Shown one piece after another: positions 23,569 through 32,720 of a stretch of DNA of 59,525 nucleotides. The translations under genes and the position numbers were made by a program. The notes below the pieces were generated by a model. The model was not told the origin of the DNA. It saw nothing but the letters and a program-made list of their open reading frames with translations, and ran no database searches. Numbering within the stretch: position 1 is the stretch's first letter; each line of letters begins with the position of its first letter. Source of the DNA: Planosporangium mesophilum (lineage in GTDB: Bacteria; Actinomycetota; Actinomycetes; Mycobacteriales; Micromonosporaceae). The stretch is taken from assembly GCF_016863255.1 (NCBI RefSeq), contig NZ_BOON01000058.1:1-59525 (forward strand), read 5' to 3'.

Positions 23569-26400
23569 TTATCCGGTTACCTGATCGAGCAGTTCCAGCA
23601 GGTGGTGGTAGGTCTGGCCGGTGGCCCGGGACATCCCGATCTCGCAGGTGCGGTTGACGGAGGCGTGGGCGGCGTAGCCGCCGTCGGCGAGCGCGGCCGC
23701 CTCGCCGCGGGTCGCCGAGGCGGTGAGTTCGGGGTGCAGCAGGCCGCGGTCGCCCGCGAAGGCGCAGCACTGCCAACTGTCGGGGACGACGACGCGCTCG
23801 GCGACCGCCTCGGCGATGCGCGCGATCGCGGCGTCGAGCCCCAGCCGGACCGAGGAGCAGGTCGGGTGCAGCGCCAGGGACGGCAGCCGCCGGCCAGCGG
23901 GCAACCGCGGCAGGACGTGCTCGGCCACGAACGTCACCGCGTCGACGACCTGGATGCCGGGCACGGCGTCCAGCAGCCGGTGGAGGCCCTCGGTGCAGGA
24001 CGCGGCGTCACTGACGACCGGGAGCCGGCCCCCGCCGGTGGCGGCGGTGAGGACGTCGTGCACGCGGCGGCGCATCACCTCGTACCCGCCGGGCAGTCCC
24101 TTGGACGACCACGGGGTGCCGCAGCAGAGGTCCCCCACGCCCTCGGGGATGTGCAGCCGGATGCCGGCCTTGGCGGCCAGCGACCGCACCGAGGCCATGA
24201 CCCCCGGGCCGCCGTCGGCGGGGCCGAACATGGTGTTGAGGCAGGAGGGCAGGTAGACGGCGTCGGCGTCCGGTTGCGGCGCACCACGGCGCGGGGCGCC
24301 GCCGCCGGGCAGGTCGGGGCTCCAGGCGGGAACGACGTCGGGGTTGCCGATCGCGCGGGCCGCCCGGGTGGCGCCCTGCGCGAGCGGGGATGGCGCCGCG
24401 GCGGCGGCGTCGAGGGCGCGCCCCATCGCCCGGCTCGTGGTGTCCCAGTGGTTCGCGGCGGCGGTCCACACCCGCTGGGCCGTACGGCCGTTGTGCTCGG
24501 CGCGTAGTCGCTTGGTCAGGTCCCCGGTGTTGATCTGCACCGGGCAGGCGGTGGCGCACATGCCGTCCACGGCGCAGGTGTCCACGGCGTCGTAGCGGTA
24601 CTCCCGCTCCAGTTCCCGCGCGAGCGCGGTGTCGCCGGCCGCGCGGGCCGCGGCGAGTTCGCGCCGCAGGACGATGCGCTGCCGGGGCGTGGTGGTGAGG
24701 TCGCGGCTGGGGCACACCGGCTCGCAGTACCCGCATTCGACGCACCGGTCGACCTCGGGCTCCACCGTGACGACGGGCTTGAGGTGGCGCAGGTGCGCCT
24801 GCCGGTCGTCGGTGAGCAGGACGCCCGGGTTGAGGGTGCCGGCCGGGTCGCAGTGCCGTTTGATCTCGAGCATCATCTCGAACAGCTCGTCGCCGTACTG
24901 GCGGCGCACGAACGGGGCCATCACCCGGCCGGTGCCGTGCTCGGCCTTGAGGGTGCCGCCGCGGCCGAGGACCGCGTCGACCATCTCCTCGGTGAAGTCG
25001 GCGTAGCGCTGCACGTCGTCGCCGGCGCCGAAGTCCTCGTTGAGCATGAAGTGCAGGTTGCCGTCCTTGGCGTGGCCGAAGATGACGCTGCGCTCGTACC
25101 GGTGCCGGACGAACATCTCGTTCAGGTCGTCGCAGAGATCGGCGAGGACGGGCACCGGAACCGCGACGTCCTCCAGCAGCGCGACGGTACCGGTGGGGCG
25201 GGCGCCGGCGACGGCGGCGTAGAGGCCCTTGCGGATGTGCCAGAGCCCCGTTCGGCCGCGCGCGTCACGGCTGAGGCGCGCCGGCGCGGCGAGGCGCAGG
25301 CCGCTGAAGATCTGCTCCGCCTGCCGCTCCCGACCGGTGAGGTGCTCCGGGTCCGGTTCCTGCCACTCCACCAGCAGCGCGGCGTGCCGGTCCACTAAGA
25401 GGGTGCGCAGTACGTCGTCGGCCTGCGGGTCGGTCTGGGCGACCCGCAGGGACTCGGCGTCCAGCAGCTCCACGGCGGCGGGCGCGGCCGCCACGAGCTG
25501 CGGCATCGCCGACATCGCAGCGTGCAGCGTGGGGAAGATGACCAGCCCGGTCGTGGCGGCGGAATGCACCGGAACCGTCCGCAGCACCGCCTCGGCCACG
25601 AAGCCGAGCGTCCCTTCGCCGCCGATGACGAGGTGGGCCAGGATCTGCGCGGGCGACGTGTGGTCGAGGAAGCTGTTGAGCCCGTACCCCATGGTGTTCT
25701 TCAGCGAGAACTGCGCCTTGATCCGGCGTACCAGGTCCGGGGCGGCCCGGATCCGGTCGCGCAGCCGCTCCAGGGCGGCCGCCAGGTCGGGCTCCGTCGC
25801 GTGCAGCCGGGCGTCGGCGTCGGCGGCTGCGGTGTCGACGACGGTACCGCTGGGCAGCACCAGCACCATCGACTCCAGCGTCTGGTACGTGTTGGCGTGA
25901 GTGCCGCAGGTCATCCCGCTGGAGTTGTTGGAGATGACCCCGCCGATGGTGCACGCCGACTCGCTGGCCGGGTCCGGACCGAGCCGGCGGCCGTACGGGG
26001 CGAGGCGGGCGTTGACCTGCCGTAGGACGGCGCCCGGCTGGACCCGGACCCGGGCGCCGTCGTCGAGGACCTCGATGGCGCGGAAGTTGCGGCGGACGTC
26101 GACGAGCAGGTGCCCGGTGACGCCCTGCCCGCTGAGGCTGGTTCCGCCGGAGCGGAAGGTCAGCGGCACCCCGCGGGCGGCACCGACGCGCATCAGGGCC
26201 GAGACCTGTTCGGCGCTCTCCGGCACCAGCACCGCCTGCGGCGTGAGCAGGTAGTGCGATGCGTCGTGGGCCATGCCGAGCCGGTCGCTGGCCCGGGTCC
26301 GGGTCGTGCCCGGGGCCGCGGCTTCCAACGCCGCCAGCAGCTGCGGCTCGATGGGGGCCGAGCCGCGAGGGCTGGAATCGGTCGCGTTCATGTTCGTCAT
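23569..26400 (-). CDS. FAD-linked oxidase with Fe-S and CCG domains
   Basis: A 943-residue 2-hydroxyacid dehydrogenase of the D-lactate/D-2-hydroxyglutarate (YdiJ-like) type. The N-terminal FAD_binding_4 domain has FRSGGTSLSGQGVTG and IGGVISNNSSGMTCG. An FAD-oxidase C domain follows with the metal-site-like GHAKDGNLHFM. Then come two 4Fe-4S-like motifs (CVECGYCEPVCPSRD, CAVDGMCATACPVQI) and a C-terminal CCG region (DLCCGTPWSSKG, DSWQCCAFAGDRG). It would pass electrons to the membrane quinone pool. The ATG at 26400 is chosen; the frame further upstream reads into the divergent promoter region. An alternative ATG lies at 26391. Confidence 0.88.
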   Translation of the reverse strand: MTNMNATDSSPRGSAPIEPQLLAALEAAAPGTTRTRASDRLGMAHDASHYLLTPQAVLVPESAEQVSALMRVGAARGVPLTFRSGGTSLSGQGVTGHLLVDVRRNFRAIEVLDDGARVRVQPGAVLRQVNARLAPYGRRLGPDPASESACTIGGVISNNSSGMTCGTHANTYQTLESMVLVLPSGTVVDTAAADADARLHATEPDLAAALERLRDRIRAAPDLVRRIKAQFSLKNTMGYGLNSFLDHTSPAQILAHLVIGGEGTLGFVAEAVLRTVPVHSAATTGLVIFPTLHAAMSAMPQLVAAAPAAVELLDAESLRVAQTDPQADDVLRTLLVDRHAALLVEWQEPDPEHLTGRERQAEQIFSGLRLAAPARLSRDARGRTGLWHIRKGLYAAVAGARPTGTVALLEDVAVPVPVLADLCDDLNEMFVRHRYERSVIFGHAKDGNLHFMLNEDFGAGDDVQRYADFTEEMVDAVLGRGGTLKAEHGTGRVMAPFVRRQYGDELFEMMLEIKRHCDPAGTLNPGVLLTDDRQAHLRHLKPVVTVEPEVDRCVECGYCEPVCPSRDLTTTPRQRIVLRRELAAARAAGDTALARELEREYRYDAVDTCAVDGMCATACPVQINTGDLTKRLRAEHNGRTAQRVWTAAANHWDTTSRAMGRALDAAAAAPSPLAQGATRAARAIGNPDVVPAWSPDLPGGGAPRRGAPQPDADAVYLPSCLNTMFGPADGGPGVMASVRSLAAKAGIRLHIPEGVGDLCCGTPWSSKGLPGGYEVMRRRVHDVLTAATGGGRLPVVSDAASCTEGLHRLLDAVPGIQVVDAVTFVAEHVLPRLPAGRRLPSLALHPTCSSVRLGLDAAIARIAEAVAERVVVPDSWQCCAFAGDRGLLHPELTASATRGEAAALADGGYAAHASVNRTCEIGMSRATGQTYHHLLELLDQVTG

Positions 26401-26524
26401 CCCGTGGTGCTGTCGGCAGCAAGGTTGACGTGGATCGTAAGCCCCGGCCCGATCCGGCCCGCCGGGGCGTCGCCGGCCAGGACGTCGGCGACCCCTTGAC
26501 AGCCCCCTTCCGGCATAGCTCCAC

Positions 26525-26544
26525 ATATTGAAGTCTCTCAATAT
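26525..26544. promoter_or_regulatory. AT-rich palindrome, operator candidate
   Basis: ATATTGA and TCAATAT flank six bases. It is one of few AT-rich stretches in the window and lies in the divergent spacer between the FAD/Fe-S dehydrogenase and the secreted protease, 51 bases before the protease start. A TTGACA at 26496-26501 lies just upstream on the plus strand, which would place the palindrome over or after a promoter. Confidence 0.5.
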
Positions 26545-26595
26545 TCACGTACCGTGTGGGCAGGGCAATCCCCCTCAAGATCCAGGAGGCCACCC

Positions 26596-27819
26596 ATGCC
26601 CCTACGAAGACTGTCGGCCGCGGCGCTCGGTGCCGTCGTCATCGCGGCGGTCCAGCTCGCCGCCGTGGCGCCGGCACACGCGGCTGCCCGGGTGCTGTAC
26701 TACGACGCCAGCCGCGCGGCGGAGTTCGTCTCCGTCGTCAACCAGGGCGCGCAGATCTGGAACAGCCGGGTCAGCAACGTGCGACTGCAGCCGGTGTCGG
26801 CCGGCCAGCGGGCCAACATCACCGTGTACGCGGACAACGGCTGGCCGCGCACGTACTCCACGTCGCTCGGCAACGGCTCCTGGTACATGGGCCGCCAGGC
26901 GGTCGACCAGGGCTACTACCAGCCGCGCATCGCCGCGCACGAGTTCGGGCACATCCTCGGCCTGCCCGACCGCCGCACCGGGCTGTGCAGTGACCTGATG
27001 TCCGGCAGCAGCGCTCCGGTGTCGTGCACCAACGCGTACCCGAACAGCCGGGAGGCCGCCGAGGTCAACAGCAACTTCGCGAGCCTCCAGACGACCGGCG
27101 CCCGCACGTACGAGTGGGCCGACACCGCCGGGTACGCCGCCGCACCGGAAGACGCCGACGCCGCCTCGGACACCGACCCGTCACCGTTGATCGTCAACGG
27201 TCGGCCGGCGTCGCAGAACTACTCGTTCCTGGCGTACGTGTCCGGCTGCACCGGCTCGCTGATCAAGGCGAACTGGGTGGTCACCGCCAAGCACTGCTCG
27301 ACGCCGTCGTCGGTACGGGTGGGTAGCGTGAACCGCACCAGCGGCGGGGCCGTCGTGTCCGTCGCCGGCTCGGTCAGCCACCCCAGCATCGACGTCAAGC
27401 TGCTGCGGCTGGCCAGCTCGGTGAGCTACGCCCCGGCGCCGATCCCGACCACCGCGGGCGCGGTCGGCACCGCCACCCGGATCATCGGCTGGGGTCAGAC
27501 CTGCCCGACCCGGGGCTGCGGCTCGGCACCGGCCACCGCCAACGAGCTCGACACGTCGATCGTGGCCGACAGCCGGTGCGCGGGCATCAACGGCCCGTAC
27601 GAGATCTGCACCGACAACACCAACGGCAACGCCGGCGCCTGCTACGGCGACTCCGGCGGCCCGCAGGTGCGGATGGTCAGCGGCCGGTGGAACCTCATCG
27701 GCGCCACCAGCCGATCCGGCAACGGCAGCTCGGTCTGCGCCACCGGCCCGTCCATCTACGAGGACCTGCCGTCGATCCGCTCGTGGATCAACACCCAGGT
27801 GGGCGGCCTGCCCAGCTGA
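26596..27819 (+). CDS. Secreted snapalysin-trypsin fusion protease
   Basis: A 407-residue exported protein with two protease domains. The signal peptide spans residues 1-30 with AHA before the cut. Residues about 31-165 resemble snapalysin (M7), with the zinc motif HEFGHILGLPD at 115-125 carrying His115, His119 and Asp125, then the M7-like LCSDLMSG. Residues about 205-405 are a chymotrypsin-fold S1 peptidase with catalytic His233 (TAKHC), Asp266 (SIDVKLL) and Ser353 (GDSGGP). Both catalytic sets look complete. The linker is Ala/Asp-rich. Start is behind AGGAGG. One chain may work as two enzymes, or one domain may process the other. Confidence 0.9.
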   Translation: MPLRRLSAAALGAVVIAAVQLAAVAPAHAAARVLYYDASRAAEFVSVVNQGAQIWNSRVSNVRLQPVSAGQRANITVYADNGWPRTYSTSLGNGSWYMGRQAVDQGYYQPRIAAHEFGHILGLPDRRTGLCSDLMSGSSAPVSCTNAYPNSREAAEVNSNFASLQTTGARTYEWADTAGYAAAPEDADAASDTDPSPLIVNGRPASQNYSFLAYVSGCTGSLIKANWVVTAKHCSTPSSVRVGSVNRTSGGAVVSVAGSVSHPSIDVKLLRLASSVSYAPAPIPTTAGAVGTATRIIGWGQTCPTRGCGSAPATANELDTSIVADSRCAGINGPYEICTDNTNGNAGACYGDSGGPQVRMVSGRWNLIGATSRSGNGSSVCATGPSIYEDLPSIRSWINTQVGGLPS

Positions 27820-27831
27820 ACGGTCAACCCG

Positions 27832-27860
27832 CGGCGGGGTGACCCGGTGTCACCCCGCCG
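27832..27860 (+). terminator. 12-bp hairpin after the fusion protease
   Basis: CGGCGGGGTGAC and GTCACCCCGCCG pair perfectly around a five-base loop, 13 bases after the protease stop and between convergent genes. Confidence 0.8.
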
Positions 27861-27919
27861 TCCCGGTTGCCGCCCCTGCTCTCGGCGCGGCCCTTCGGCC
27901 GGTCCCCCGAGACGACGCG

Positions 27920-28588
27920 TCAGGTCAGCGACAGGACGCGCCCGAGCCCGCGCGGGCCTTCCTTCGCCGGGGGTGGCAGCAGGAGCACGTGCATCCCGGT
28001 GGTCACCGCGCCGGAGTCGGTGAGCGGGTTGTCGCCGACCATGAGGGTCCGCTCCGGGCGCACCCCCAGGTGCTCGCAGGCGGTGAGAAACGGCTTGGGA
28101 TCGGGCTTGCAGACGCCGTACTGGTACGACATCACGACGGTCTCCACGAACGGCGACAGTCCGAGCAGCTCCATCGCCGGGCGCAGGTCGAAGCCGGTGT
28201 CACTGACGACGCCGACCCGTAGCCCCCGCTCGCGCAGGGCCTTCAAGGTCGGGAGGGTGTCCGGGAACGCCTCCCAGGACCCGGCGTCGACGGTGAGCGC
28301 GTACAACGCCTCGCTCAGCCCGCGGGCCAGCCGCTCGCACCCGGCCACACCGTACAGCGCGGTCCACACCTCCCGGTGCCGGGCGTTCGACAGGTCCCGC
28401 CCCTTGGCCAGCTCCTCGGCGGTACTGCTGCGGTCGAGCACCCGCCGCCAGACCTGCCCGACCTCGTCCGGGTCGAGCGGGCCGGCACCGAGGTTGGCCG
28501 CCGCCCGGTGCAGCAGCGTCTCGCCGTTGCCCGACAGCCGGATCAGCGTGTCCCCCGCGTCGAACAGCACAGCCTCGAACCGACTCAC
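27920..28588 (-). CDS. HAD-superfamily hydrolase
   Basis: A 222-residue phosphatase-like HAD protein. Motif I is LFDAGDTLI, motif II VVSDTGFD, the motif III Lys is in CKPDPKPF and motif IV is MVGDNPLTDSGA. A four-helix cap lies between motifs I and II (subclass I). The GTG start at 28588 overlaps the stop of the upstream CDP-alcohol transferase (GTGA) and has GGAGG seven bases before it. A phosphatase coupled to a CDP-alcohol phosphotransferase could act on the phospho-lipid or sugar-phosphate product. The substrate is unknown. Confidence 0.88.
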   Translation of the reverse strand: MSRFEAVLFDAGDTLIRLSGNGETLLHRAAANLGAGPLDPDEVGQVWRRVLDRSSTAEELAKGRDLSNARHREVWTALYGVAGCERLARGLSEALYALTVDAGSWEAFPDTLPTLKALRERGLRVGVVSDTGFDLRPAMELLGLSPFVETVVMSYQYGVCKPDPKPFLTACEHLGVRPERTLMVGDNPLTDSGAVTTGMHVLLLPPPAKEGPRGLGRVLSLT

Positions 28589-29331
28589 CTCGACACCTCC
28601 TTCACCACCGCGCTGACCAGGAACTTCTGCCGGCGCACGGGGCGGGGCGGGCGGTACCACAGCCACCCGACGTCACGGCCGAAGGACTCGACGAGCAGGG
28701 CCAGCGACACCGCCACGGCGGCGGCCGTCAGCGGCCGGGGCAGTACGTCGGCGGTCGCGGCGACGAGCACGATGCCCTGGGTCGCCGCGACGACCTTCCG
28801 CCAGTAGCGCGGCGGCAGCGCCCCTCGCATCCAGGGCAGCACCCAGCCCGCCGCCACGAAGGCGTACCGCATCGCTCCGATCGCGAGCACCCAGGTGCCC
28901 ACCGGGCGCGCGACGTCGACGCTGAGGACCAGGATCAGGAACGCGTCGACCTCCATGTCGAAGCGCGCGCCGAGCGCGGAGACGGTACCGGTACGCCGCG
29001 CGACCGCGCCGTCGACCGCGTCGAGGACCAGCGCGACGCTCGCCAGGGCGACCAGCACTCCGACGGGCGCCGGGCGTTCGAACGAGTCCACCGTCAGCGC
29101 CGCCACGCCGCCGACGAGCGTGGCCCGGGTGAGCGTCACCCGGTCGGCCGGGCCCAGCGCACCGGCACCGGCCCGGGACAGGCCCGTGCTGAGAGCGGCG
29201 CAGACGACCAGCCCGTACCCGGCGCCCGTCAACCAGCCGGCGGCGCCGAGACCGACCGTGCCGGCCAGGGTCGCCAGCAGGGCAACCTGAAAAGTCAGTC
29301 CGATTATGGGACCCGTTCGAACCGCGGGCAC
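28585..29331 (-). CDS. CDP-alcohol phosphatidyltransferase family membrane enzyme
   Basis: A 248-residue integral membrane protein with about six hydrophobic helices. The family signature is clear: LDAVDGAVARRTGTVSALGA followed by RFDMEVDA, giving the four Asp of the metal site. It would move a phospho-alcohol group from a CDP-activated donor to an acceptor alcohol in the membrane. Start is GTG behind GGAGG. It is divergent from the dehydrogenase at 29416 and is probably part of the same locus, supplying a lipid or polyol headgroup step. Confidence 0.88.
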   Translation of the reverse strand: MPAVRTGPIIGLTFQVALLATLAGTVGLGAAGWLTGAGYGLVVCAALSTGLSRAGAGALGPADRVTLTRATLVGGVAALTVDSFERPAPVGVLVALASVALVLDAVDGAVARRTGTVSALGARFDMEVDAFLILVLSVDVARPVGTWVLAIGAMRYAFVAAGWVLPWMRGALPPRYWRKVVAATQGIVLVAATADVLPRPLTAAAVAVSLALLVESFGRDVGWLWYRPPRPVRRQKFLVSAVVKEVSR

Positions 29332-29375
29332 CGTACCTCCGTGAACATGGGTGTCACTTGATCGTGCACACGCAG

Positions 29376-29393
29376 GAACCGGCCGACCGGTTC
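29376..29393. promoter_or_regulatory. Inverted repeat in the divergent promoter
   Basis: GAACCGG and CCGGTTC surround CCGA in the 84-base spacer between the CDP-alcohol transferase and the BchC-like dehydrogenase. One bound regulator here could control both arms of the locus. Confidence 0.4.
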
Positions 29394-29415
29394 ACCATGC
29401 TGAGGAGGACGTCGA

Positions 29416-30411
29416 TTGAGGCGAGAGGCGCAGGCCTTCTGGCTCCACTCGCCGGGCACGGGTGAGCTCCGGGCGATGAGGCTGCCCGACCCCGGCCCGG
29501 ACGAGGTGCTCGTCCGGACCCTGTACTCCGGCATCAGCCGGGGCACCGAGACGCTGGTCTTCTCCGGCGGAGTACCCGAGAGCCAGTACGCCGCGATGCG
29601 CGCGCCGTTCCAGGAGGGCGGCTTCCCCGGGCCGGTCAAGTACGGGTACCTGAACGTCGGCGTCGTCGAGGCGGGCCCGCCGGCGTTGCGCGGCCGGACC
29701 GTCTTCTGCCTGTACCCCCACCAGACCGCGTACGTCGTGCCGGCCGACGCCGTGGTCTGCGTACCCGAGGATGTACCGCCCGCCCGTGCGGTACTGGCCG
29801 GCACGGTGGAGACGGCGGTGAACGCCCTGTGGGACGCCGCGCCGCTCGTCGGCGACCGGATCACCGTCGTCGGCGCCGGCATGGTCGGCTGCTGCGTCGC
29901 GCGGGTCGCCGCCCGGTTCCCCGGCGTACACGTCCAGCTTGTCGACGCGGACGCGACCAAAGCCGCCGTCGCCGCCGCGCTCGGCGTGGAGTTCGCCCTA
30001 CCGGCCACGGCAGAGCCGGGCCGCGATCTCGTGGTGCACGCGAGCGCCACCTCGGCCGGGCTCCAGCACGCGCTCGAACTGCTCGCGCCGGAGGGTACGG
30101 TCATCGAACTGAGCTGGTACGGGGACCGCGCCGTCAACCTGTCGCTGGGCGGGTCGTTCCACTCCGGGCGCCTGACCATCCGCAGCAGCCAGGTCGGCAC
30201 CGTCTCGCCGGCCAGGCGGGGCAGCCGCACGTTCGCCGACCGCCTGGCGCTCGCCCTGGAGCTGCTGCGCGATCGGGCGTTCGACGCGCTGATCACCGAC
30301 GAGTCCCGCTTCGAGCAACTACCCGACGTCCTCGCCCGACTGTCCACCGGCGACCTGCCGGGGCTGTGCCACCTCATCACCTACGGAGACAGACCGACGT
30401 GTTCAGCGTGA
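29416..30411 (+). CDS. BchC-like medium-chain dehydrogenase
   Basis: A 331-residue MDR-family oxidoreductase. The N-terminal [16 protein letters not shown] resembles BchC (bacteriochlorophyllide dehydrogenase) rather than classical alcohol dehydrogenases, and the usual Cys/His zinc ligands (GHE motif) are missing. The Rossmann motif is [10 protein letters not shown], followed by an acidic LVDAD. TTG at 29416 is used as start because GGAGG lies seven bases before it. It opens a seven-gene operon and overlaps the PTPS-like gene by 13 bases. The substrate is unknown, perhaps a heterocycle alcohol made by the neighbours. Confidence 0.82.
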   Translation: MRREAQAFWLHSPGTGELRAMRLPDPGPDEVLVRTLYSGISRGTETLVFSGGVPESQYAAMRAPFQEGGFPGPVKYGYLNVGVVEAGPPALRGRTVFCLYPHQTAYVVPADAVVCVPEDVPPARAVLAGTVETAVNALWDAAPLVGDRITVVGAGMVGCCVARVAARFPGVHVQLVDADATKAAVAAALGVEFALPATAEPGRDLVVHASATSAGLQHALELLAPEGTVIELSWYGDRAVNLSLGGSFHSGRLTIRSSQVGTVSPARRGSRTFADRLALALELLRDRAFDALITDESRFEQLPDVLARLSTGDLPGLCHLITYGDRPTCSA

Positions 30412-30797
30412 CCGTCCGCGATTCCATGATGATCGCCCACAGTTTCCGCGGCGAGGTCTTCGGACCCGCACAGCGGCTCCACGGCGCGACGTACGTCGTC
30501 GACGCCACGTTCCGGCGCCCCGAGCTCGACGCCGACAACATCGTCGTCGACATCGGCCGGGCCGCGAGCGAGCTGAACGCCGTCCTCGGCGAGCTCACCT
30601 ACCGCAACCTCGACGACGAGCCCGCGTTCGCCGGCGTCAACACGTCGACGGAGGCGCTCGCCAAGGTGATCGCCGACCGGCTCGCCGAGCGCGTATCCGC
30701 CGGCGCCCTCGGTGACGGTGCCCGGGGACTGACGGGGATCAGCGTCACCCTCCACGAGTCGCACATCGCCTGGGCCAGCTACGAACGCGCCCTATGA
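30399..30797 (+). CDS. 6-pyruvoyl-tetrahydropterin synthase-like protein
   Basis: A 132-residue T-fold protein of the PTPS/QueD family. Recognisable parts are [12 protein letters not shown] (first zinc His14), QRLHGATY (His28), [32 protein letters not shown] and the closing [14 protein letters not shown]. The canonical HGHNY motif reads HGATY, so the third zinc ligand is Ala30. No Cys is present where PTPS and QueD carry the catalytic Cys. A changed reaction or non-zinc role is therefore likely. The GTG start lies 14 bases after GGAGAC inside the previous gene. The stop overlaps the glycosyltransferase start. Confidence 0.82.
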   Translation: MFSVTVRDSMMIAHSFRGEVFGPAQRLHGATYVVDATFRRPELDADNIVVDIGRAASELNAVLGELTYRNLDDEPAFAGVNTSTEALAKVIADRLAERVSAGALGDGARGLTGISVTLHESHIAWASYERAL

Positions 30798-31858
30798 CGC
30801 ACGTACACGTCGTCCTGCCGAACGACATCGACGACCCGGCGACCCCGAGCGGCGGCAACGCGTACGACCGCCAGGTCTGCCGGGGCCTCGCCGCCCGTGG
30901 ATGGCGCGTCACGGAGCACGCCGTGCCCGGCGCCTGGCCTCGGCCGTCGGCCGCCGAGCGCGCCGGCCTGGCTCACGTACTCGACAGGGTTCCCGGCGAC
31001 GCCGTCGTCCTGCTCGACGGGCTGGTCGCCTCGGCGGTTCCGGAGATCCTGGTACCGGCGGCGCGCCGGCTGCGCCCGGTCGTCCTGGTACACCTGCCGT
31101 TGGACGACGCCTCGGAGCGTGAGGTCCTCACGGCCGCGCGTGCGGTCGTCACCACCAGCGCCTGGACTCGTCGCCGATTGCTCGACCTCTACCCGCTGCC
31201 CGCCGACCGGGTACACGTCGCGACGCCCGGAGTGGAGCCCGCACCGCTGGCGCCCGGCTCCGGCGCCGGCTCGGAACTGCTCTGCGTCGCGGCCGTCACG
31301 CCGCACAAGGGGCACGACGTGCTGGTCGACGGCCTCGCCAAGGTCGCGGACGCGCCCTGGACCTGCACGTGCGTCGGGGCGCTGAGCCGGGATCCGGCGT
31401 TCGTCGACCGGCTCCGCCGCCAGCTCGCGGAGGTCGGTCTCGCCGACCGGATCCGGCTGGTCGGCCCGCGCACCGGGGCCGACCTCGACGCCACGTACGC
31501 CGCCGCCGACCTGCTGGTACTGGCGTCGCGCGGCGAGACGTACGGCATGGTGGTGACCGAGGCCCTCGCCCGGGGCATCCCGGTGCTCGCGACGGCGACG
31601 GGCGGGCTGCCCGAGGCCCTGGGCAGCGCACCGGACGGCAGCCTGCCGGGCGTCCTCGTCGAGCCGGACGCTGAGCTGGCCGTCGGCGCCGCGGGCGCCG
31701 ACCCCGCAGCCATGGCCGACGCACTCCGTCGCTGGCTGTACGAGCCCGAACTGCGGCGCCGGCTGCGGCGGTCGGCCCGCGCCCGCCGGACCACGCTGAC
31801 CGGCTGGGCGGTCACGGCCGAGTTGATCTCGAATGTCCTGAAGGGAGTGTCCGCATGA
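30794..31858 (+). CDS. Glycosyltransferase family 4
   Basis: A 354-residue GT-B retaining glycosyltransferase. The N-terminal acceptor domain opens [21 protein letters not shown]. The C-terminal donor domain shows [37 protein letters not shown] with the E-x7-E pattern and ATGGLPEAL. It transfers a sugar from an NDP-sugar to an unknown acceptor in the cytosol. It is coupled by four-base overlaps to the PTPS-like gene and to the methyltransferase. Confidence 0.9.
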   Translation: MTHVHVVLPNDIDDPATPSGGNAYDRQVCRGLAARGWRVTEHAVPGAWPRPSAAERAGLAHVLDRVPGDAVVLLDGLVASAVPEILVPAARRLRPVVLVHLPLDDASEREVLTAARAVVTTSAWTRRRLLDLYPLPADRVHVATPGVEPAPLAPGSGAGSELLCVAAVTPHKGHDVLVDGLAKVADAPWTCTCVGALSRDPAFVDRLRRQLAEVGLADRIRLVGPRTGADLDATYAAADLLVLASRGETYGMVVTEALARGIPVLATATGGLPEALGSAPDGSLPGVLVEPDAELAVGAAGADPAAMADALRRWLYEPELRRRLRRSARARRTTLTGWAVTAELISNVLKGVSA

Positions 31859-32664
31859 CCCGCGCCTTCGTCGACTGGCTCACGCTCCGGGAGGGCGCCG
31901 ACGCGGCCGCCCGCGCGCCGGAGCTCGTCGAACCGCTCCGCCAACGGTTGGCGGAGCGCTCCCGGCTGGTCATCCACGACCTCGGCAGCGGCACCGGATC
32001 GATGGCCCGTTGGCTGGCGCCACGGCTGCCCGGCCCCCAGAGCTGGGTCCTGTACGACCGCGACGCCGACCTGCTGGCGCGGGCCACCGCCGAGCCGGTC
32101 GCCGCCGCCGACGGCACGCCCGTCACCGTCGGGACGCGGCAGCGCGACATCACCCGGCTGACCGCGGACGATCTCGACGGCGCCTCCCTGATCACCGCTT
32201 CCGCGCTGCTGGACATGCTGACCGCCGACGAGGTCGAGCGGGTCGTCGCGACGTGCGTCGACGCCGGCTGTCCGGTCCTGCTGACCATCTCGGTGATCGG
32301 CCGGGTCGAGCTCACGCCGCCCGATCCGCTGGACGCGACGGTCGCCGAGGCGTTCAACGCCCATCAGCGCCGCACGACCGGCGGCCGGACCCTGCTCGGA
32401 CCGGACGCCGTCGACGCGTGCGTCGAGGCGTTCCGCCGTCGCGGCGTCGACGTCGTGGTCCGGTCCAGCCCGTGGCGGCTCGGCGCGGACCGGTCCGACC
32501 TGGTTGACGAGTGGTTGCGCGGCTGGCTGGGCGCCGCGTGCGAGCAGCGGCCGGAGCTGACCGACCGGGCGGCCTCGTACGCGGCCCGCCGCCTCGCGGA
32601 CGCCGCCGCGGGTCGGCTCGGCGTCGTGGTCGGCCATCACGATCTCCTCGCCGGCTGCACCTGA
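31855..32664 (+). CDS. SAM-dependent methyltransferase
   Basis: A 269-residue class I methyltransferase. Motif I is IHDLGSGTGSMARWL, followed by an acidic strand VLYDRDADLL and a motif IV-like region LITASALLDML. The C-terminal half has VEAFRRRGVDVVVRSSPWRLG. It may modify the glycosylated or heterocyclic intermediate of the operon. The ATG overlaps the preceding stop. A 56-base gap follows, the only real gap in this operon. Confidence 0.82.
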   Translation: MTRAFVDWLTLREGADAAARAPELVEPLRQRLAERSRLVIHDLGSGTGSMARWLAPRLPGPQSWVLYDRDADLLARATAEPVAAADGTPVTVGTRQRDITRLTADDLDGASLITASALLDMLTADEVERVVATCVDAGCPVLLTISVIGRVELTPPDPLDATVAEAFNAHQRRTTGGRTLLGPDAVDACVEAFRRRGVDVVVRSSPWRLGADRSDLVDEWLRGWLGAACEQRPELTDRAASYAARRLADAAAGRLGVVVGHHDLLAGCT

Positions 32665-32720
32665 ACCGGCGACGCCGACGATGCGTGTGTGGCAATAAGA
32701 CGATCCTTCCGGGAGACCTG

